Positions 19,620 to 27,969 are shown, numbered from the stretch's first letter. The stretch is 64,000 nt of DNA from CALLPQ01 sp038531745 (GCA_038531745.1 JBCBBJ010000008.1:1-64000), one strand, 5' to 3'. Notes: generated from the sequence alone by a model not told the origin. Translations and numbers: made by a program.

Positions 19620-20252
19620 TCATAGCCCGGCCCCGGTTTTTACCTTGACCACCTCAACACCATCTTCGCGGCGGCGGCTGACCTGGTCGAGCACATTTTG
19701 TTTCCGGATACCTTCACGCTCGCGGAAAGTGAGCACAATCGCGCCAATCATCGCCACCAAAAGGACGATGCCGGCGATCTGAAAGTAATGCACATAATCA
19801 GTGTAAAGAATGAGACCTAAGGCCTCAATATTTGACGGCGCATCGGCGGCGGCGCCCACCTGCCCATCAGTGGCAACGGGCTGCGCCCGGTCTAGCTCAG
19901 CGTCCGATGGAAAAACCCATGCCGCCACAACAAACACAAGCTCAATCACCACAACAACGGCAAGGGTGGCGGCAATGGGAAGATATTGCAAAAACCCCTG
20001 TTTTAACTCGACGAAATCAACATCGAGCATCATCACCACAAAAAGGAACAGAACCGCAACCGCCCCCACATAGACAACAATCAACAGCATCGCGAGATAT
20101 TCTGCGCCCATGAGCACAAACAACCCCGCCGCAGAGATAAAGGCCGCGATCAGAAACAGCACCGAATGCACCGGGTTTTTTGAGGCAACAACCATCAAGC
20201 CCGAAGCAATCGCGGCGAAGGCAAATACATAAAAGGCAATCGAGGTAATCAT
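19620..20252 (-). CDS. nuoJ: NADH-quinone oxidoreductase subunit J
   Basis: The 210-residue product begins MITSIAFYVFAFAAIASG at ATG 20252 behind an AGAGACGG site; an in-frame start 75 bases upstream would begin inside a hairpin region and is not supported. Five transmembrane helices are seen, with AEYLAMLLIVVYVGAVAVLFLFVVMML, the family core. A 35-residue polar loop (about 130-165) precedes the last helix. This is the first gene after an intrinsic terminator, so nuoJKLMN may depend on read-through or on a promoter in the 126-bp gap. Confidence 0.95.
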   Translation of the reverse strand: MITSIAFYVFAFAAIASGLMVVASKNPVHSVLFLIAAFISAAGLFVLMGAEYLAMLLIVVYVGAVAVLFLFVVMMLDVDFVELKQGFLQYLPIAATLAVVVVIELVFVVAAWVFPSDAELDRAQPVATDGQVGAAADAPSNIEALGLILYTDYVHYFQIAGIVLLVAMIGAIVLTFREREGIRKQNVLDQVSRRREDGVEVVKVKTGAGL

Positions 20253-20268
20253 ACCCGTCTCTTTATGG

Positions 20269-20297
20269 GGTTTACGGACGATAGTGTTGTCCGCAAA
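20269..20297 (-). other. Second hairpin in nuoI-nuoJ gap
   Basis: A 10-bp stem with one mismatch (GTTTGCGGAC against GTCCGTAAAC, 9-nt loop) lies directly upstream of the nuoJ ribosome site. It has no T-run. It could be an mRNA structure protecting the 5' end of a processed nuoJ transcript. Confidence 0.5.
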
Positions 20298-20313
20298 CCA
20301 AATCTGGTTCAAA

Positions 20314-20338
20314 AAAGCCCTTCGCACGGAAGGGCTTT
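20314..20338 (-). terminator. Intrinsic terminator between nuoI and nuoJ
   Basis: On the minus strand AAAGCCCTTC pairs with GAAGGGCTTT around a CGTGC loop, with six T residues at and after the stem end. It stands 41 nt after the nuoI stop and 62 nt before the nuoJ start. In this position it would lower or stop transcription from nuoHI into nuoJKLMN. Confidence 0.8.
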
Positions 20339-20378
20339 GCCGTTTTAAGGCCCGCCTTTTGGGTCGTGCGCCCGCGTC

Positions 20379-20867
20379 TTAGCGGTACGGCGCATCAATC
20401 TCCAGATTGCGGGCAATTTCACGCTCCCACCGGTCCCCGTTGGCGAGCAGACGATCTTTGTCATAGAAAAGCTCTTCGCGGGTTTCGGTGGCAAATTCAA
20501 AGTTCGGTCCCTCGACAATGGCATCAACCGGGCACGCCTCCTGGCAATAGCCACAATAGATACATTTGGTCATGTCAATGTCATAACGGGTGGTGCGCCG
20601 TGAGCCGTCATCGCGCGGTTCGGCCTCAATTGTGATTGCTTGTGCTGGGCAGACCGCCTCACACAATTTGCAGGCGATGCAGCGCTCTTCGCCATTGGGA
20701 TATCGCCGCAAGGCGTGTTCCCCGCGAAAACGTGGGGACAGCGGACCCTTTTCGAACGGGTAATTGAGGGTAATCTTCGGGCGCACATAAACCTTGAGCG
20801 CCAGCCAAAAAGCTTTGACAAAATCGATGAGGGCAAAACCCTTTAGCGTTTGGGCAAGGCGCGACAT
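20379..20867 (-). CDS. nuoI: NADH-quinone oxidoreductase subunit I, ferredoxin-like
   Basis: The 162-residue product begins MSRLAQTLKGF. Its ATG overlaps the nuoH stop codon by one base (TGATG), a typical coupling arrangement, so this start is chosen over one 15 bases upstream. Two 4Fe-4S motifs are intact: C63-x2-C66-x2-C69-x3-C73 and C102-x2-C105-x2-C108-x3-C112. These carry clusters N6a and N6b that pass electrons towards cluster N2. It sits at the junction of the peripheral and membrane arms. Confidence 0.97.
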   Translation of the reverse strand: MSRLAQTLKGFALIDFVKAFWLALKVYVRPKITLNYPFEKGPLSPRFRGEHALRRYPNGEERCIACKLCEAVCPAQAITIEAEPRDDGSRRTTRYDIDMTKCIYCGYCQEACPVDAIVEGPNFEFATETREELFYDKDRLLANGDRWEREIARNLEIDAPYR

Positions 20868-21949
20868 CAGGCTGTCCTCCAACTTTGGAACAGGTCCGCG
20901 ACGCCCGGAATAAACAACATGGCGCCGGCAACCAAAACCACATAAATCATGGTCAGCGGCAGGAACAATTTCCAGCCAATGCGCATCAATTGATCATAGC
21001 GGTAACGCGGCGTAATGGCCTTGACCATGGCAAAGAGGAAAAAGAAGAAAACAATTTTGAGGCAAAACCAGAAAACCGGCATCTGGTTAAGGATCGGCAC
21101 ATCAATGGGCGAGTGCCAGCCGCCAAAAAACAGGATCGTCAGCATGGCACACATCAAAACGATGTTTGCAAGCTCGCCAATCATGAACAGCAAAAACGGG
21201 GTGGAGGAGTACTCAACCTGATAGCCAGCAACGAGTTCTGACTCCGCTTCCGGTAGGTCAAAGGGCGGGCGGTTCGTCTCTGCCAAGGCGGAAATAAAAA
21301 AGATCACAAACATCGGGAAGAGCGGAATGAAATGCCAGTTCAACAGGCCCGTGCCACGCGATTGGCTTTCCACGATATCGGACAAATTGGCCGAGCCCAC
21401 CAGCAACAGGACGGTAATGATCACAAAGCCAAGGGACACCTCGTAGGAGACCATTTGCGCAGCCGAGCGAAGAGACCCCAAAAACGGATATTTCGAATTG
21501 GAGGCCCAGCCCCCCATAATGACGCCATAAACGCCCAGCGAGGAAATCGCGAAGAGATACAAAATCCCCACATTAATATCAGAAATGACCCAGCCCGGCG
21601 CCACGGGGATCACCGCCCAGCCGACCAAAGCCAGAACAAAGGTCACCAGTGGCGCGAGGATAAATACAACCTTATCCGCGCCGGAGGGAATAATGATTTC
21701 CTTGAAGACGTTTTTCAGAAGGTCAGCAAAGGATTGCAGTAAGCCGAAAGGACCCACAACATTAGGGCCCTTGCGCATCATTACCGCGGCCCAGACCTTA
21801 CGGTCAAAATACATCAGAAAGGCTTGCGCCAGCAGCAAGGTGATGACGAGCGCAAGGATCTGCAGGGTCACAGGCAAAACCCAGCCGATGGCCCCAGCGT
21901 CCGTGGGCCGCGTTGATACAAAATCCCAGATGCCTTCCATGGTCTCCAA
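20867..21949 (-). CDS. nuoH: NADH-quinone oxidoreductase subunit H
   Basis: The 360-residue quinone-site membrane subunit has eight helices, with the conserved RKGPNVVGPFGLLQSFADLLK loop, the ALAETNRPPFDLPEAESELVAGYQVEYS loop and the C-terminal RYDQLMRIGWKLFLPL. It anchors the membrane arm to NuoB/CD/I and forms the ubiquinone chamber. Here it is the first gene of the nuo block: upstream on the same strand there is no nuoG but a divergent small gene and then the metalloprotease genes, so nuoA-G must lie elsewhere in the genome. Confidence 0.97.
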   Translation of the reverse strand: METMEGIWDFVSTRPTDAGAIGWVLPVTLQILALVITLLLAQAFLMYFDRKVWAAVMMRKGPNVVGPFGLLQSFADLLKNVFKEIIIPSGADKVVFILAPLVTFVLALVGWAVIPVAPGWVISDINVGILYLFAISSLGVYGVIMGGWASNSKYPFLGSLRSAAQMVSYEVSLGFVIITVLLLVGSANLSDIVESQSRGTGLLNWHFIPLFPMFVIFFISALAETNRPPFDLPEAESELVAGYQVEYSSTPFLLFMIGELANIVLMCAMLTILFFGGWHSPIDVPILNQMPVFWFCLKIVFFFFLFAMVKAITPRYRYDQLMRIGWKLFLPLTMIYVVLVAGAMLFIPGVADLFQSWRTA

Positions 21950-22148
21950 TCCTGCACACGCAAAACTGCCTGATGCGCGACAACAAGCGGTCTAATCAAG
22001 ATTGACCGCCGCGTCACGCATTTTCGACACGCAAAACCTGGTCATTCCCGATCCAGGCTGTGGCAGCCCGTCGCGCCGCCGCAGAACCATCCTCTTCACG
22101 CCAGAAATCACGTTGGATCAAAACCGGAAGGGGGAATGTTGGGGAGTT

Positions 22149-22172
22149 ATGACAAAAAGGAGACGATTATGA
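22149..22172 (+). other. Possible 7-codon leader overlapping the small membrane protein start
   Basis: An ATG at 22149 opens the frame MTKRRRL and its TGA overlaps the ATG of the next small gene (ATGA). The codons AGG AGA inside it also form the ribosome site of that gene. Whether it is translated is unknown; its own ribosome site spacing (GGGGAGTT) is too short for confidence. Confidence 0.25.
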
Positions 22173-22285
22173 TAGCGGGAACGCTCATCCCCCTCCTCGG
22201 CTTTATTACTCTGTCGTTCGGCCTCGCTTACGGCGTTTGGCGCTATCTAGATATAAAAGGAAAGGCAGATGGTGACCGCTTGTAA
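22169..22285 (+). CDS. 38-residue single-span membrane microprotein
   Basis: ATG 22169 follows an AAAGGAGACG site at good spacing and encodes MIAGTLIPLLGFITLSFGLA then YGVWRYLDIKGKADGDRL. One hydrophobic helix (about 2-22) and a short charged tail give the look of a small subunit of a membrane complex. It is divergent from nuoH (219 bp away) and is followed at once by a terminator hairpin, so it is probably a one-gene unit. I do not recognise a family. Its size resembles CydX/CcoQ-type accessory peptides, but no sequence match is claimed. Confidence 0.55.
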   Translation: MIAGTLIPLLGFITLSFGLAYGVWRYLDIKGKADGDRL

Positions 22286-22297
22286 AGATGCACCATG

Positions 22298-22331
22298 AAA
22301 AAACGCGCGATCCGAGCACTCGCGCGTTTTT
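22298..22331 (+). terminator. Bidirectional intrinsic terminator
   Basis: AAAAAACGCGCGA pairs with TCGCGCGTTTTT around a short loop, giving a stem followed by T residues on both strands. It ends the microprotein gene on the plus strand (13 nt after its stop) and lies 68 nt beyond the metalloprotease stop on the minus strand. Confidence 0.85.
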
Positions 22332-22398
22332 CTAAATTAAGTTGATACGCAGCGTTTGTGAGATGAACCCGCCAAACACCGCACCTCAAGAGTATTGC

Positions 22399-24339
22399 CT
22401 ACCGCAAGCTCTGCAGTGAGAAGATCAAATCCACGATTTGCGTGGTGCCACCGACCAGCGCCAAGGGCGCGCCATTGATCGACCGATAAGAGGTACCGTC
22501 AGTGCTGCTATCAAGCCCCAGAAAGGCTGGCGGAAATCCGCTCGGTCCGGTTGCTGTCAACAGATCATTGCCTTCGAGCACCAAAAAGACGTCAAGATCG
22601 GGGTTGCGGGTGAGTTGCCGTTGCAGCTGACGGGCTAAACCGCGCGGACCACCAAAATTGAACCGCGTTGAATCCCCATCCTGACCGACAAAGCCGCGAT
22701 CTCGGCGCAAGGTCCTCGTGATCGTGACTACGCCATTTTCATCGACCGTGCCCAGGGACAGGCGCGCTTCTATGAAGAAAGGTACACGAGAGGAATCGAG
22801 TGTCCCAGTTCTAAACGTACCTGCGACCGGCACATCGCCCGCCTCGATAATGGCAAGAACCGTTTCCCCGTCAAATTGTTCCGCATAGATCACGGTATCC
22901 GCGCCGGCAGCGGCACTGATGGCCCCCGTTCCAACGAAGTTCAATTCATCATCGTGGTTGAAGAGACGACCCTCATTGTTGACGGTAAGATCAATGCCGT
23001 CCCTAAAGGATGGGATTGGCGAAGCGTTACCGGCGGTGAGTTCAAACGCCCCATCGCGGCGGGTCCACCCTTCTTCCGGAATTGCGAGCGTCCCAAGGAT
23101 TTGCGCGATAATTGCCGTGGTGGAAATGTTGGCACCGGCAGCTGGGTCCCCATCCGGGGCTTCCATTTCAGCGCGATAAACGCCGCCCTTCAGAACCGGT
23201 ACGTTGAAATCACCGGATACATAGGACTCAGGAAAAAAGATACTGGCCCCATTGTAAACGGTTGCTTTGCCACTATAGGCCTGGGAAAAAATACCGTCGG
23301 CATTCCGCATTGAAATACTTGCACCAATCGTATTTTCTGACTGGCCGGTACCGGAAAACACCGGATCGAATTCCACACTGCCCGAAATGATGTCATAAAC
23401 ATCATCGAAGGCGACATCATCACCAGAAACTTGCGTAATTGGCTCCGTGCCCTGACCCTCGGGATAGATAAACGCCGAGGCAGCGATATCGTCTGAAGCA
23501 AGGCTCCGGAAATCCGCCTCAGCATCAGCATCGGTGGTATCCACGAATGGGAACATCGTAGAGCCATCCCCGTCCGATGCTGAAATCTGATTTACAAGCG
23601 TATGGCTGATACCATGCGAATGCCCGAATTCATGGGTTGATATGGCATCGACATCGATCTCGGGGCTATCGGTCGGCTCTAACGCCCACGGTAGCGTTGA
23701 CGAAAACTGAACGTCATTGTCGAGGATCGTTCCCGCCAGATAGTCGCCAGCGGGAAATTCAATATCACCGTCGCCATCGATATCTGTACATATATTCAAT
23801 CCCTCAGCATCAGGATCATAAACGTCGCTGTCACCATCGGCGTCGAGATCATCGCCGGTCACAAAGGTTGTATCGGCGGCAAGGGAGAAAGACGGAGAAC
23901 TTGCAATTGCCGTGAACCCAACGGGCGTAATGAATGTTGCCTCATTGATGAAATCAAACGGCGCCCGCGGACGATTACCGAGATCGGTGATGTTCGTCAC
24001 ATTCATTTCGATATAGGCACTGGGATTATCGTTCCAGCGGTCAAGGCCCGTTTGAATTGTTGCGGCGAGCACCTCGGGAGATATTTCGTTTGGCGTGCCC
24101 GGGTTCGCAGGTTGGTTGGAGTTGAATGTATATTCAACACTGGCGCATCGTTCATCCCAGAAGATCCCAACAACTTCTGATTCGGCCATCATTTCGCCCC
24201 GGATTTCGACCACACGCAGCGGATCGGTAATGATGTCCAGCTGACGGCCGGTTTCCGGCCTATCATGGGCATTCGCGGCTATCGTCAATGACGGTAAGAG
24301 TGCTAACGCAGCTGCCGCTCCAATAAGACTTTTTTTCAT
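22399..24339 (-). CDS. Secreted metzincin-type zinc metalloprotease, copy A
   Basis: The 646-residue product has a Sec signal peptide (MKKSLIGAAAALALLPSLTI then AANA, cleavage near residue 24). The catalytic domain spans about 55-290: a first strand SVEYTFNSN, a helix with GLDRWNDNPSAYIEM, a calcium-type acidic stretch (DDLDADGDSDVYD and TDIDGDGD, 163-192), the zinc site HEFGHSHGISH (236-246, HExxHxxGxxH) and a Met-turn candidate STMFPF (M262). Residues 290-646 are a long beta-rich region I do not recognise. Cysteines 65 and 184 are kept in copy B. The family resembles matrixin-like peptidases. It follows its small partner gene by 54 bp. Substrate unknown. Activity is inferred from the intact site. 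Confidence 0.8.
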   Translation of the reverse strand: MKKSLIGAAAALALLPSLTIAANAHDRPETGRQLDIITDPLRVVEIRGEMMAESEVVGIFWDERCASVEYTFNSNQPANPGTPNEISPEVLAATIQTGLDRWNDNPSAYIEMNVTNITDLGNRPRAPFDFINEATFITPVGFTAIASSPSFSLAADTTFVTGDDLDADGDSDVYDPDAEGLNICTDIDGDGDIEFPAGDYLAGTILDNDVQFSSTLPWALEPTDSPEIDVDAISTHEFGHSHGISHTLVNQISASDGDGSTMFPFVDTTDADAEADFRSLASDDIAASAFIYPEGQGTEPITQVSGDDVAFDDVYDIISGSVEFDPVFSGTGQSENTIGASISMRNADGIFSQAYSGKATVYNGASIFFPESYVSGDFNVPVLKGGVYRAEMEAPDGDPAAGANISTTAIIAQILGTLAIPEEGWTRRDGAFELTAGNASPIPSFRDGIDLTVNNEGRLFNHDDELNFVGTGAISAAAGADTVIYAEQFDGETVLAIIEAGDVPVAGTFRTGTLDSSRVPFFIEARLSLGTVDENGVVTITRTLRRDRGFVGQDGDSTRFNFGGPRGLARQLQRQLTRNPDLDVFLVLEGNDLLTATGPSGFPPAFLGLDSSTDGTSYRSINGAPLALVGGTTQIVDLIFSLQSLR

Positions 24340-24393
24340 GAAAATAATCCTCTTTATTCAATAATGTTCCCTAGACCGATGATTGCTGCAGCA

Positions 24394-24942
24394 TCACTGC
24401 GCGAGATCATCGGTATTTCCAACAGCCCGGCGCGAACGCGCGCGATCAATGATAACATCGACCGAAGTAACGCCGCCCATGGATGATGGCATGCTGATGA
24501 AGTTGTCGTTTGACGGAACCAGCGCAAAGAGCCCTTGATTTTCCCCAACGATTTCCATTGCACCGCCCGAAGTACTTTCACTCAGGAACAACATGGATTT
24601 TCGACCATTGAAGAAGATAGGTGTACCGGAGGAGACAGATACGCCAGAGATTTTACCCTGCTTGTACCGCCCACCGGCGGTGCGTACCGTTATTGTGTCA
24701 CCGATATCGCCAAACGCGACCTTGGAAACAGAAAAGGTTGTTAACGTATAGATCCCGGCCTCATCGCGGCCATATTCGATATTGGTAACCTCAGCAACAA
24801 CGCATGCTGATGATTGAGCGACGATCTCATCAAACTTAAGCTTGCCGACGACATCCGCATGAGCCGGTAGACTGACCGCTGTCATTGCACTCATTAAAAA
24901 GTAGGCACCAAGCCCGCCCATCGCCTTTTTTGTTAACCGCAT
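24394..24942 (-). CDS. Small secreted partner of metalloprotease A
   Basis: The 182-residue product starts MRLTKKAMGG at ATG 24942 behind a strong AGAAGGAGAG site; an upstream in-frame start lacks this. A signal peptide ends near PAHA-D (about residue 29). The mature part is predicted beta-rich and shares with its paralogue at 27359-27919 the pattern SSACV...YGRD..G.(Y/F)TLTTF.V.K.AFGD...T..VR..GGRYK. A single cysteine (C47) is present and is at the same place in the paralogue. I know of no function. Similar small proteins next to matrixin-like proteases are familiar to me from other bacteria, but I cannot check this here. A chaperone, inhibitor or docking role is inference. Confidence 0.65.
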   Translation of the reverse strand: MRLTKKAMGGLGAYFLMSAMTAVSLPAHADVVGKLKFDEIVAQSSACVVAEVTNIEYGRDEAGIYTLTTFSVSKVAFGDIGDTITVRTAGGRYKQGKISGVSVSSGTPIFFNGRKSMLFLSESTSGGAMEIVGENQGLFALVPSNDNFISMPSSMGGVTSVDVIIDRARSRRAVGNTDDLAQ

Positions 24943-25230
24943 ATGTCTCTCCTTCTCGGTTGGGACGCGCAACCAAAGTGCTTTGCTGCCTCGCCTTGAT
25001 GCCATTATTCAATGTCTCGGCTTGTTATAAAATCACAAGTTACTGTTGGGCGCACAGGAAGAAAATTCGCAAGTAATTGCGTCTCGAATGAAGCTATGAA
25101 TACGCCAAAAAAGATCTATTTTCTTCGGCACTATCGTATTGTTAGAAAAACAAGACTGCTCTTTTCCGCTTTTATGAGAAAAACTACTCTAGTTTGCAGA
25201 GCTGGTAGCGATTAATTTGATGTGAAGGCG
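24943..25230 (-). promoter_or_regulatory. Probable promoter region of metalloprotease unit A
   Basis: This AT-rich 288-bp gap lies between the terminator of unit B (25239-25263) and the start of unit A, so unit A needs its own promoter here. I cannot name a -35/-10 pair with confidence. A CGCAAGTAATTGCGTCTCG stretch near 25067-25085 shares an AATTGC core with the 19-bp repeats upstream of unit B; the match may be chance. Confidence 0.4.
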
Positions 25231-25238
25231 ACAAAAAA

Positions 25239-25263
25239 CCCGGAAAACACGTGGTTTTCCGGG
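25239..25263 (-). terminator. Intrinsic terminator after metalloprotease B
   Basis: On the minus strand CCCGGAAAAC pairs exactly with GTTTTCCGGG around a 5-nt loop and is followed by TTTTTT. It lies 28 nt after the stop of the metalloprotease gene at 25292-27325 and separates the two duplicated units. Confidence 0.9.
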
Positions 25264-25291
25264 CTAATTGATTGCCGTCAGAAAAAGCAGC

Positions 25292-27325
25292 TTACTGAGC
25301 TGCTTCCATCATTGGCGGCGGTGCAGGGGCCACGGCGTCTGGGTCTACGAATCGCAGCTCCATAACGAACGATGTTGTACCACCAGCAGGCCGGAAGAAG
25401 TCGCTGCGGTCAATTGACAGGAACGATGTTGGCCCAGGGGGGAAGTTCTGCGACAAGCCAACAAAGTTTGTGTGATTGCCACTATCGCCGATGCGGGTCA
25501 GCATATCATTGCCTTCTACTTCCAGGACCAGTTGAGCGTCCGGGAACCGGTTCAACAACCGGCGGATCTGTCGGGCAAGCCCGCGCGGATTGCCGAAATT
25601 GAACCGCGCAAGATCACGATCTTGACCGACGAAATTACGGTCCCGGCGAAGGGTCCGAAAGACGTTGAGCGTTTCAGCGCCCGCATCGCCCGTTACGCGT
25701 GCTAATGACAATCGAGCTTCGATAAACTCACCCACGAAGGATTGGTCGAAGTTTCCGGTAAAAATTGTACCAGCCACCGGGACAAGACCCCCGTCGATGG
25801 CGCCCAGAACAACATCACGGTCGAATACTTCAGCCGAGATCGCCTCGTTAACGCCAGCCAATGTGAAGCCAAGGAAATTCAGCGCGCCAGCATTGGTGAG
25901 AAGAAGTTCATTGTTCACGGTAAAGTCGATACCGTCACGGAAAGACGGGATCGGCGATGATGCGCCAGGGTTCAATTCCAGACCACTATCGCGGCGTGTC
26001 CAGCCTTCTTCCGGGAAGGTTGTCAGCCCAAGCAGCTCTGAGATGAACGCCGTCGTGGAAATGTTGCCACCGGCAGCAGGGTCACCGTCCAGGGCCTCTA
26101 ACGAAGCACGGTAAACGGATCCCTTGAAGACCGGGACAGCGAAGTCTCCGTCCGGGAAACTTTCCGGTGTGGTGATCTGAAAGGGACCAGCCACGGGCGC
26201 GTCAAAAACCAACGCTGACCCACTATACGCCATGGCGAAAACCGTACCGCCGGTTTCCATAAAGACCCCAGCGCCAACGGCTGGTGTGGCAGGCGTACCG
26301 GGACCGGTCGTGCCAGCAAGGAAGACCTCATCGAATTCAACACTGCCTTCGATTACGTCATAGGCAGACGCAAAGGGAATATCGCCCGGCTGAATCTGCG
26401 TGATCGGCTGTGTGCCAACACCTTCCTGGTAGATAAAGGCCGAAGCAGCAAGATCGTCCGTAGACGGTGTACGCGGCGCCGCTTCCGCAACGCTGTCGCC
26501 ACCATCAATGAACGGAAACATGGTCGCGCTTTCGCCATCATGGTCAGAAAACTGATTCACGAGACTGTGGCTCAAGCCGTGGGAGTGCCCAAATTCGTGG
26601 GTTGAAACCGCATCGACATCAAACGCGAGTGCTGCACCGCCAAGATTACCATTGGGCTCAAGTTCCCATGGAATGCCCGCGCCAAACTGCACGTCATTGT
26701 CGAGGATTGTACCTGCTGCATAATCACCGGCCGGAAATTCGATGTCACCGTCACCGTCGATGTCGGTGCATACATTGATGCCTTCAGCAACCGGATCATA
26801 GACATCCGAATCACCGTCCTCATCAAGGTCATCGCCAACTTTGAATGTTGTGTCCGCGGCCAACGATGTGGACGGCGAACTTGCGAGCGCACCAAATCCT
26901 GGCGGGGTGAAAAACGTGACCTCATTGATAAAGTCACCACCGATGCGTGGGCGCGCCCCCAGGTCGGTCACTGACGTCACGTTCATTTCGATGTACGCAC
27001 TGGGATTTTCGTTCCAGCGGTCCAAACCCTCTTGCACCACATCGGCCAAAACCTCAGGCGCGATTTCTGTGGGCATACCAGGGTTGGCCGGTGCATTTGA
27101 GTTGAACGTGTACTCAACCGAGGCACACCGCTCATCCCAGAAAATACCAACAACCTCACGCACGGCGACCATTTCACCGAGCGTGGCGTTAAATTCAGTT
27201 CGACCCGGAATTGGATCGGTTATCACATCAAGCTGGCGCCCGGTTTGGGTTTGAGCTTGTGCAGCTGTCACGCCCATCGATGACACGGTCATCGCAGCGG
27301 CAGCGCAAAGAAGCATTTTTCTCAC
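25292..27325 (-). CDS. Secreted metzincin-type zinc metalloprotease, copy B
   Basis: The 677-residue paralogue of the protein at 22399-24339 is colinear with it over its whole length. It has a Sec signal (MRKMLLCAAAAMTVSSMGVT then AAQA-Q), the acidic calcium-type stretch (DDLDEDGDSDVYD, TDIDGDGD), the zinc site HEFGHSHGLSH (243-253) and a Met-turn candidate ATMFPF (M269). Shared segments such as GIFWDERCASVEYTFNSN and DGDIEFPAGD are almost identical, while the C-terminal half is more diverged, which suggests an old duplication under constraint on the catalytic part. The mature protein keeps two cysteines (in DERCASV and NVCTD). The end is a short Pro/Ala-rich tail. It starts 33 bp after its small partner gene and is closed by a strong terminator. 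Confidence 0.8.
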   Translation of the reverse strand: MRKMLLCAAAAMTVSSMGVTAAQAQTQTGRQLDVITDPIPGRTEFNATLGEMVAVREVVGIFWDERCASVEYTFNSNAPANPGMPTEIAPEVLADVVQEGLDRWNENPSAYIEMNVTSVTDLGARPRIGGDFINEVTFFTPPGFGALASSPSTSLAADTTFKVGDDLDEDGDSDVYDPVAEGINVCTDIDGDGDIEFPAGDYAAGTILDNDVQFGAGIPWELEPNGNLGGAALAFDVDAVSTHEFGHSHGLSHSLVNQFSDHDGESATMFPFIDGGDSVAEAAPRTPSTDDLAASAFIYQEGVGTQPITQIQPGDIPFASAYDVIEGSVEFDEVFLAGTTGPGTPATPAVGAGVFMETGGTVFAMAYSGSALVFDAPVAGPFQITTPESFPDGDFAVPVFKGSVYRASLEALDGDPAAGGNISTTAFISELLGLTTFPEEGWTRRDSGLELNPGASSPIPSFRDGIDFTVNNELLLTNAGALNFLGFTLAGVNEAISAEVFDRDVVLGAIDGGLVPVAGTIFTGNFDQSFVGEFIEARLSLARVTGDAGAETLNVFRTLRRDRNFVGQDRDLARFNFGNPRGLARQIRRLLNRFPDAQLVLEVEGNDMLTRIGDSGNHTNFVGLSQNFPPGPTSFLSIDRSDFFRPAGGTTSFVMELRFVDPDAVAPAPPPMMEAAQ

Positions 27326-27358
27326 GATAGCTGTCCTTTTACTGATTATTTTTTGTGC

Positions 27359-27919
27359 TTATTGCTCAAGCGAGCCGAGACCGGCCGGTCCGGACCGTGC
27401 GGAAATCGCGCGATCAATGGCTGTGGTCAGACCTGTTGCACCGCCCATATCGTTTGGCAGAGCAACGAGCGACTGGCCGCCGCGCTGACGGACCGCAAAG
27501 GCCCCTTGTGAGAACCCGGTCACAGCATAATTTCCATCGCTTGCACTGGTCAGGAACAGCATCGCCTGATCACCAACCATAAAGGACGGCGAAGATGCCG
27601 TCACGGCGACGACGGATAGCTTGGATGTTTTGTACCGGCCACCTGTGCTGCGCACCACAACGGTGTTGCCCGCATCGCCAAATGCCGATTTCGTCACACG
27701 AAATGTTGTCAGCGTGAAAACACCATTTGCATCACGGCCATAGTTAACGCTGATTGCTTCACCAATGACGCATGCTGATGAACTCTGGGCGATTTCGCTC
27801 AAAGACAGACGCGTCATGGTCGTTGCATATGACGATGTACTAATAGCGGATGTTGTAGCAAAAGCGCCCACAACTAATCCCGCAGAAACAAGGCCTAACG
27901 CCTTTTTCTTGAGTCGCAT
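27359..27919 (-). CDS. Small secreted partner of metalloprotease B
   Basis: The 186-residue protein starts MRLKKKALGL at ATG 27919 with an AGGAG site. A signal-type segment (about 8-32) with a Ser/Thr-rich end leads into a beta-rich domain that matches the partner at 24394-24942: SSACVIGE, NYGRD.NGVFTLTTFRVTKSAFGD, TVVVRSTGGRYK and AMLFLTS. C50 is its only cysteine. The pairing of the same two gene types in the same order at both loci is the main evidence that they work together. Function unknown. Confidence 0.65.
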   Translation of the reverse strand: MRLKKKALGLVSAGLVVGAFATTSAISTSSYATTMTRLSLSEIAQSSSACVIGEAISVNYGRDANGVFTLTTFRVTKSAFGDAGNTVVVRSTGGRYKTSKLSVVAVTASSPSFMVGDQAMLFLTSASDGNYAVTGFSQGAFAVRQRGGQSLVALPNDMGGATGLTTAIDRAISARSGPAGLGSLEQ

Positions 27920-27969
27920 TCTCTTCTCCTAATTCATTTTACAAAGCGGATGCCCGGCGTTCTCACCAC

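Noticed and set aside
25067..25085. Possible third copy of the 19-bp repeat upstream of metalloprotease unit A
   Set aside because: Only an AATTGC core and flanking CG/TCG are shared; this is too weak to call a repeat.
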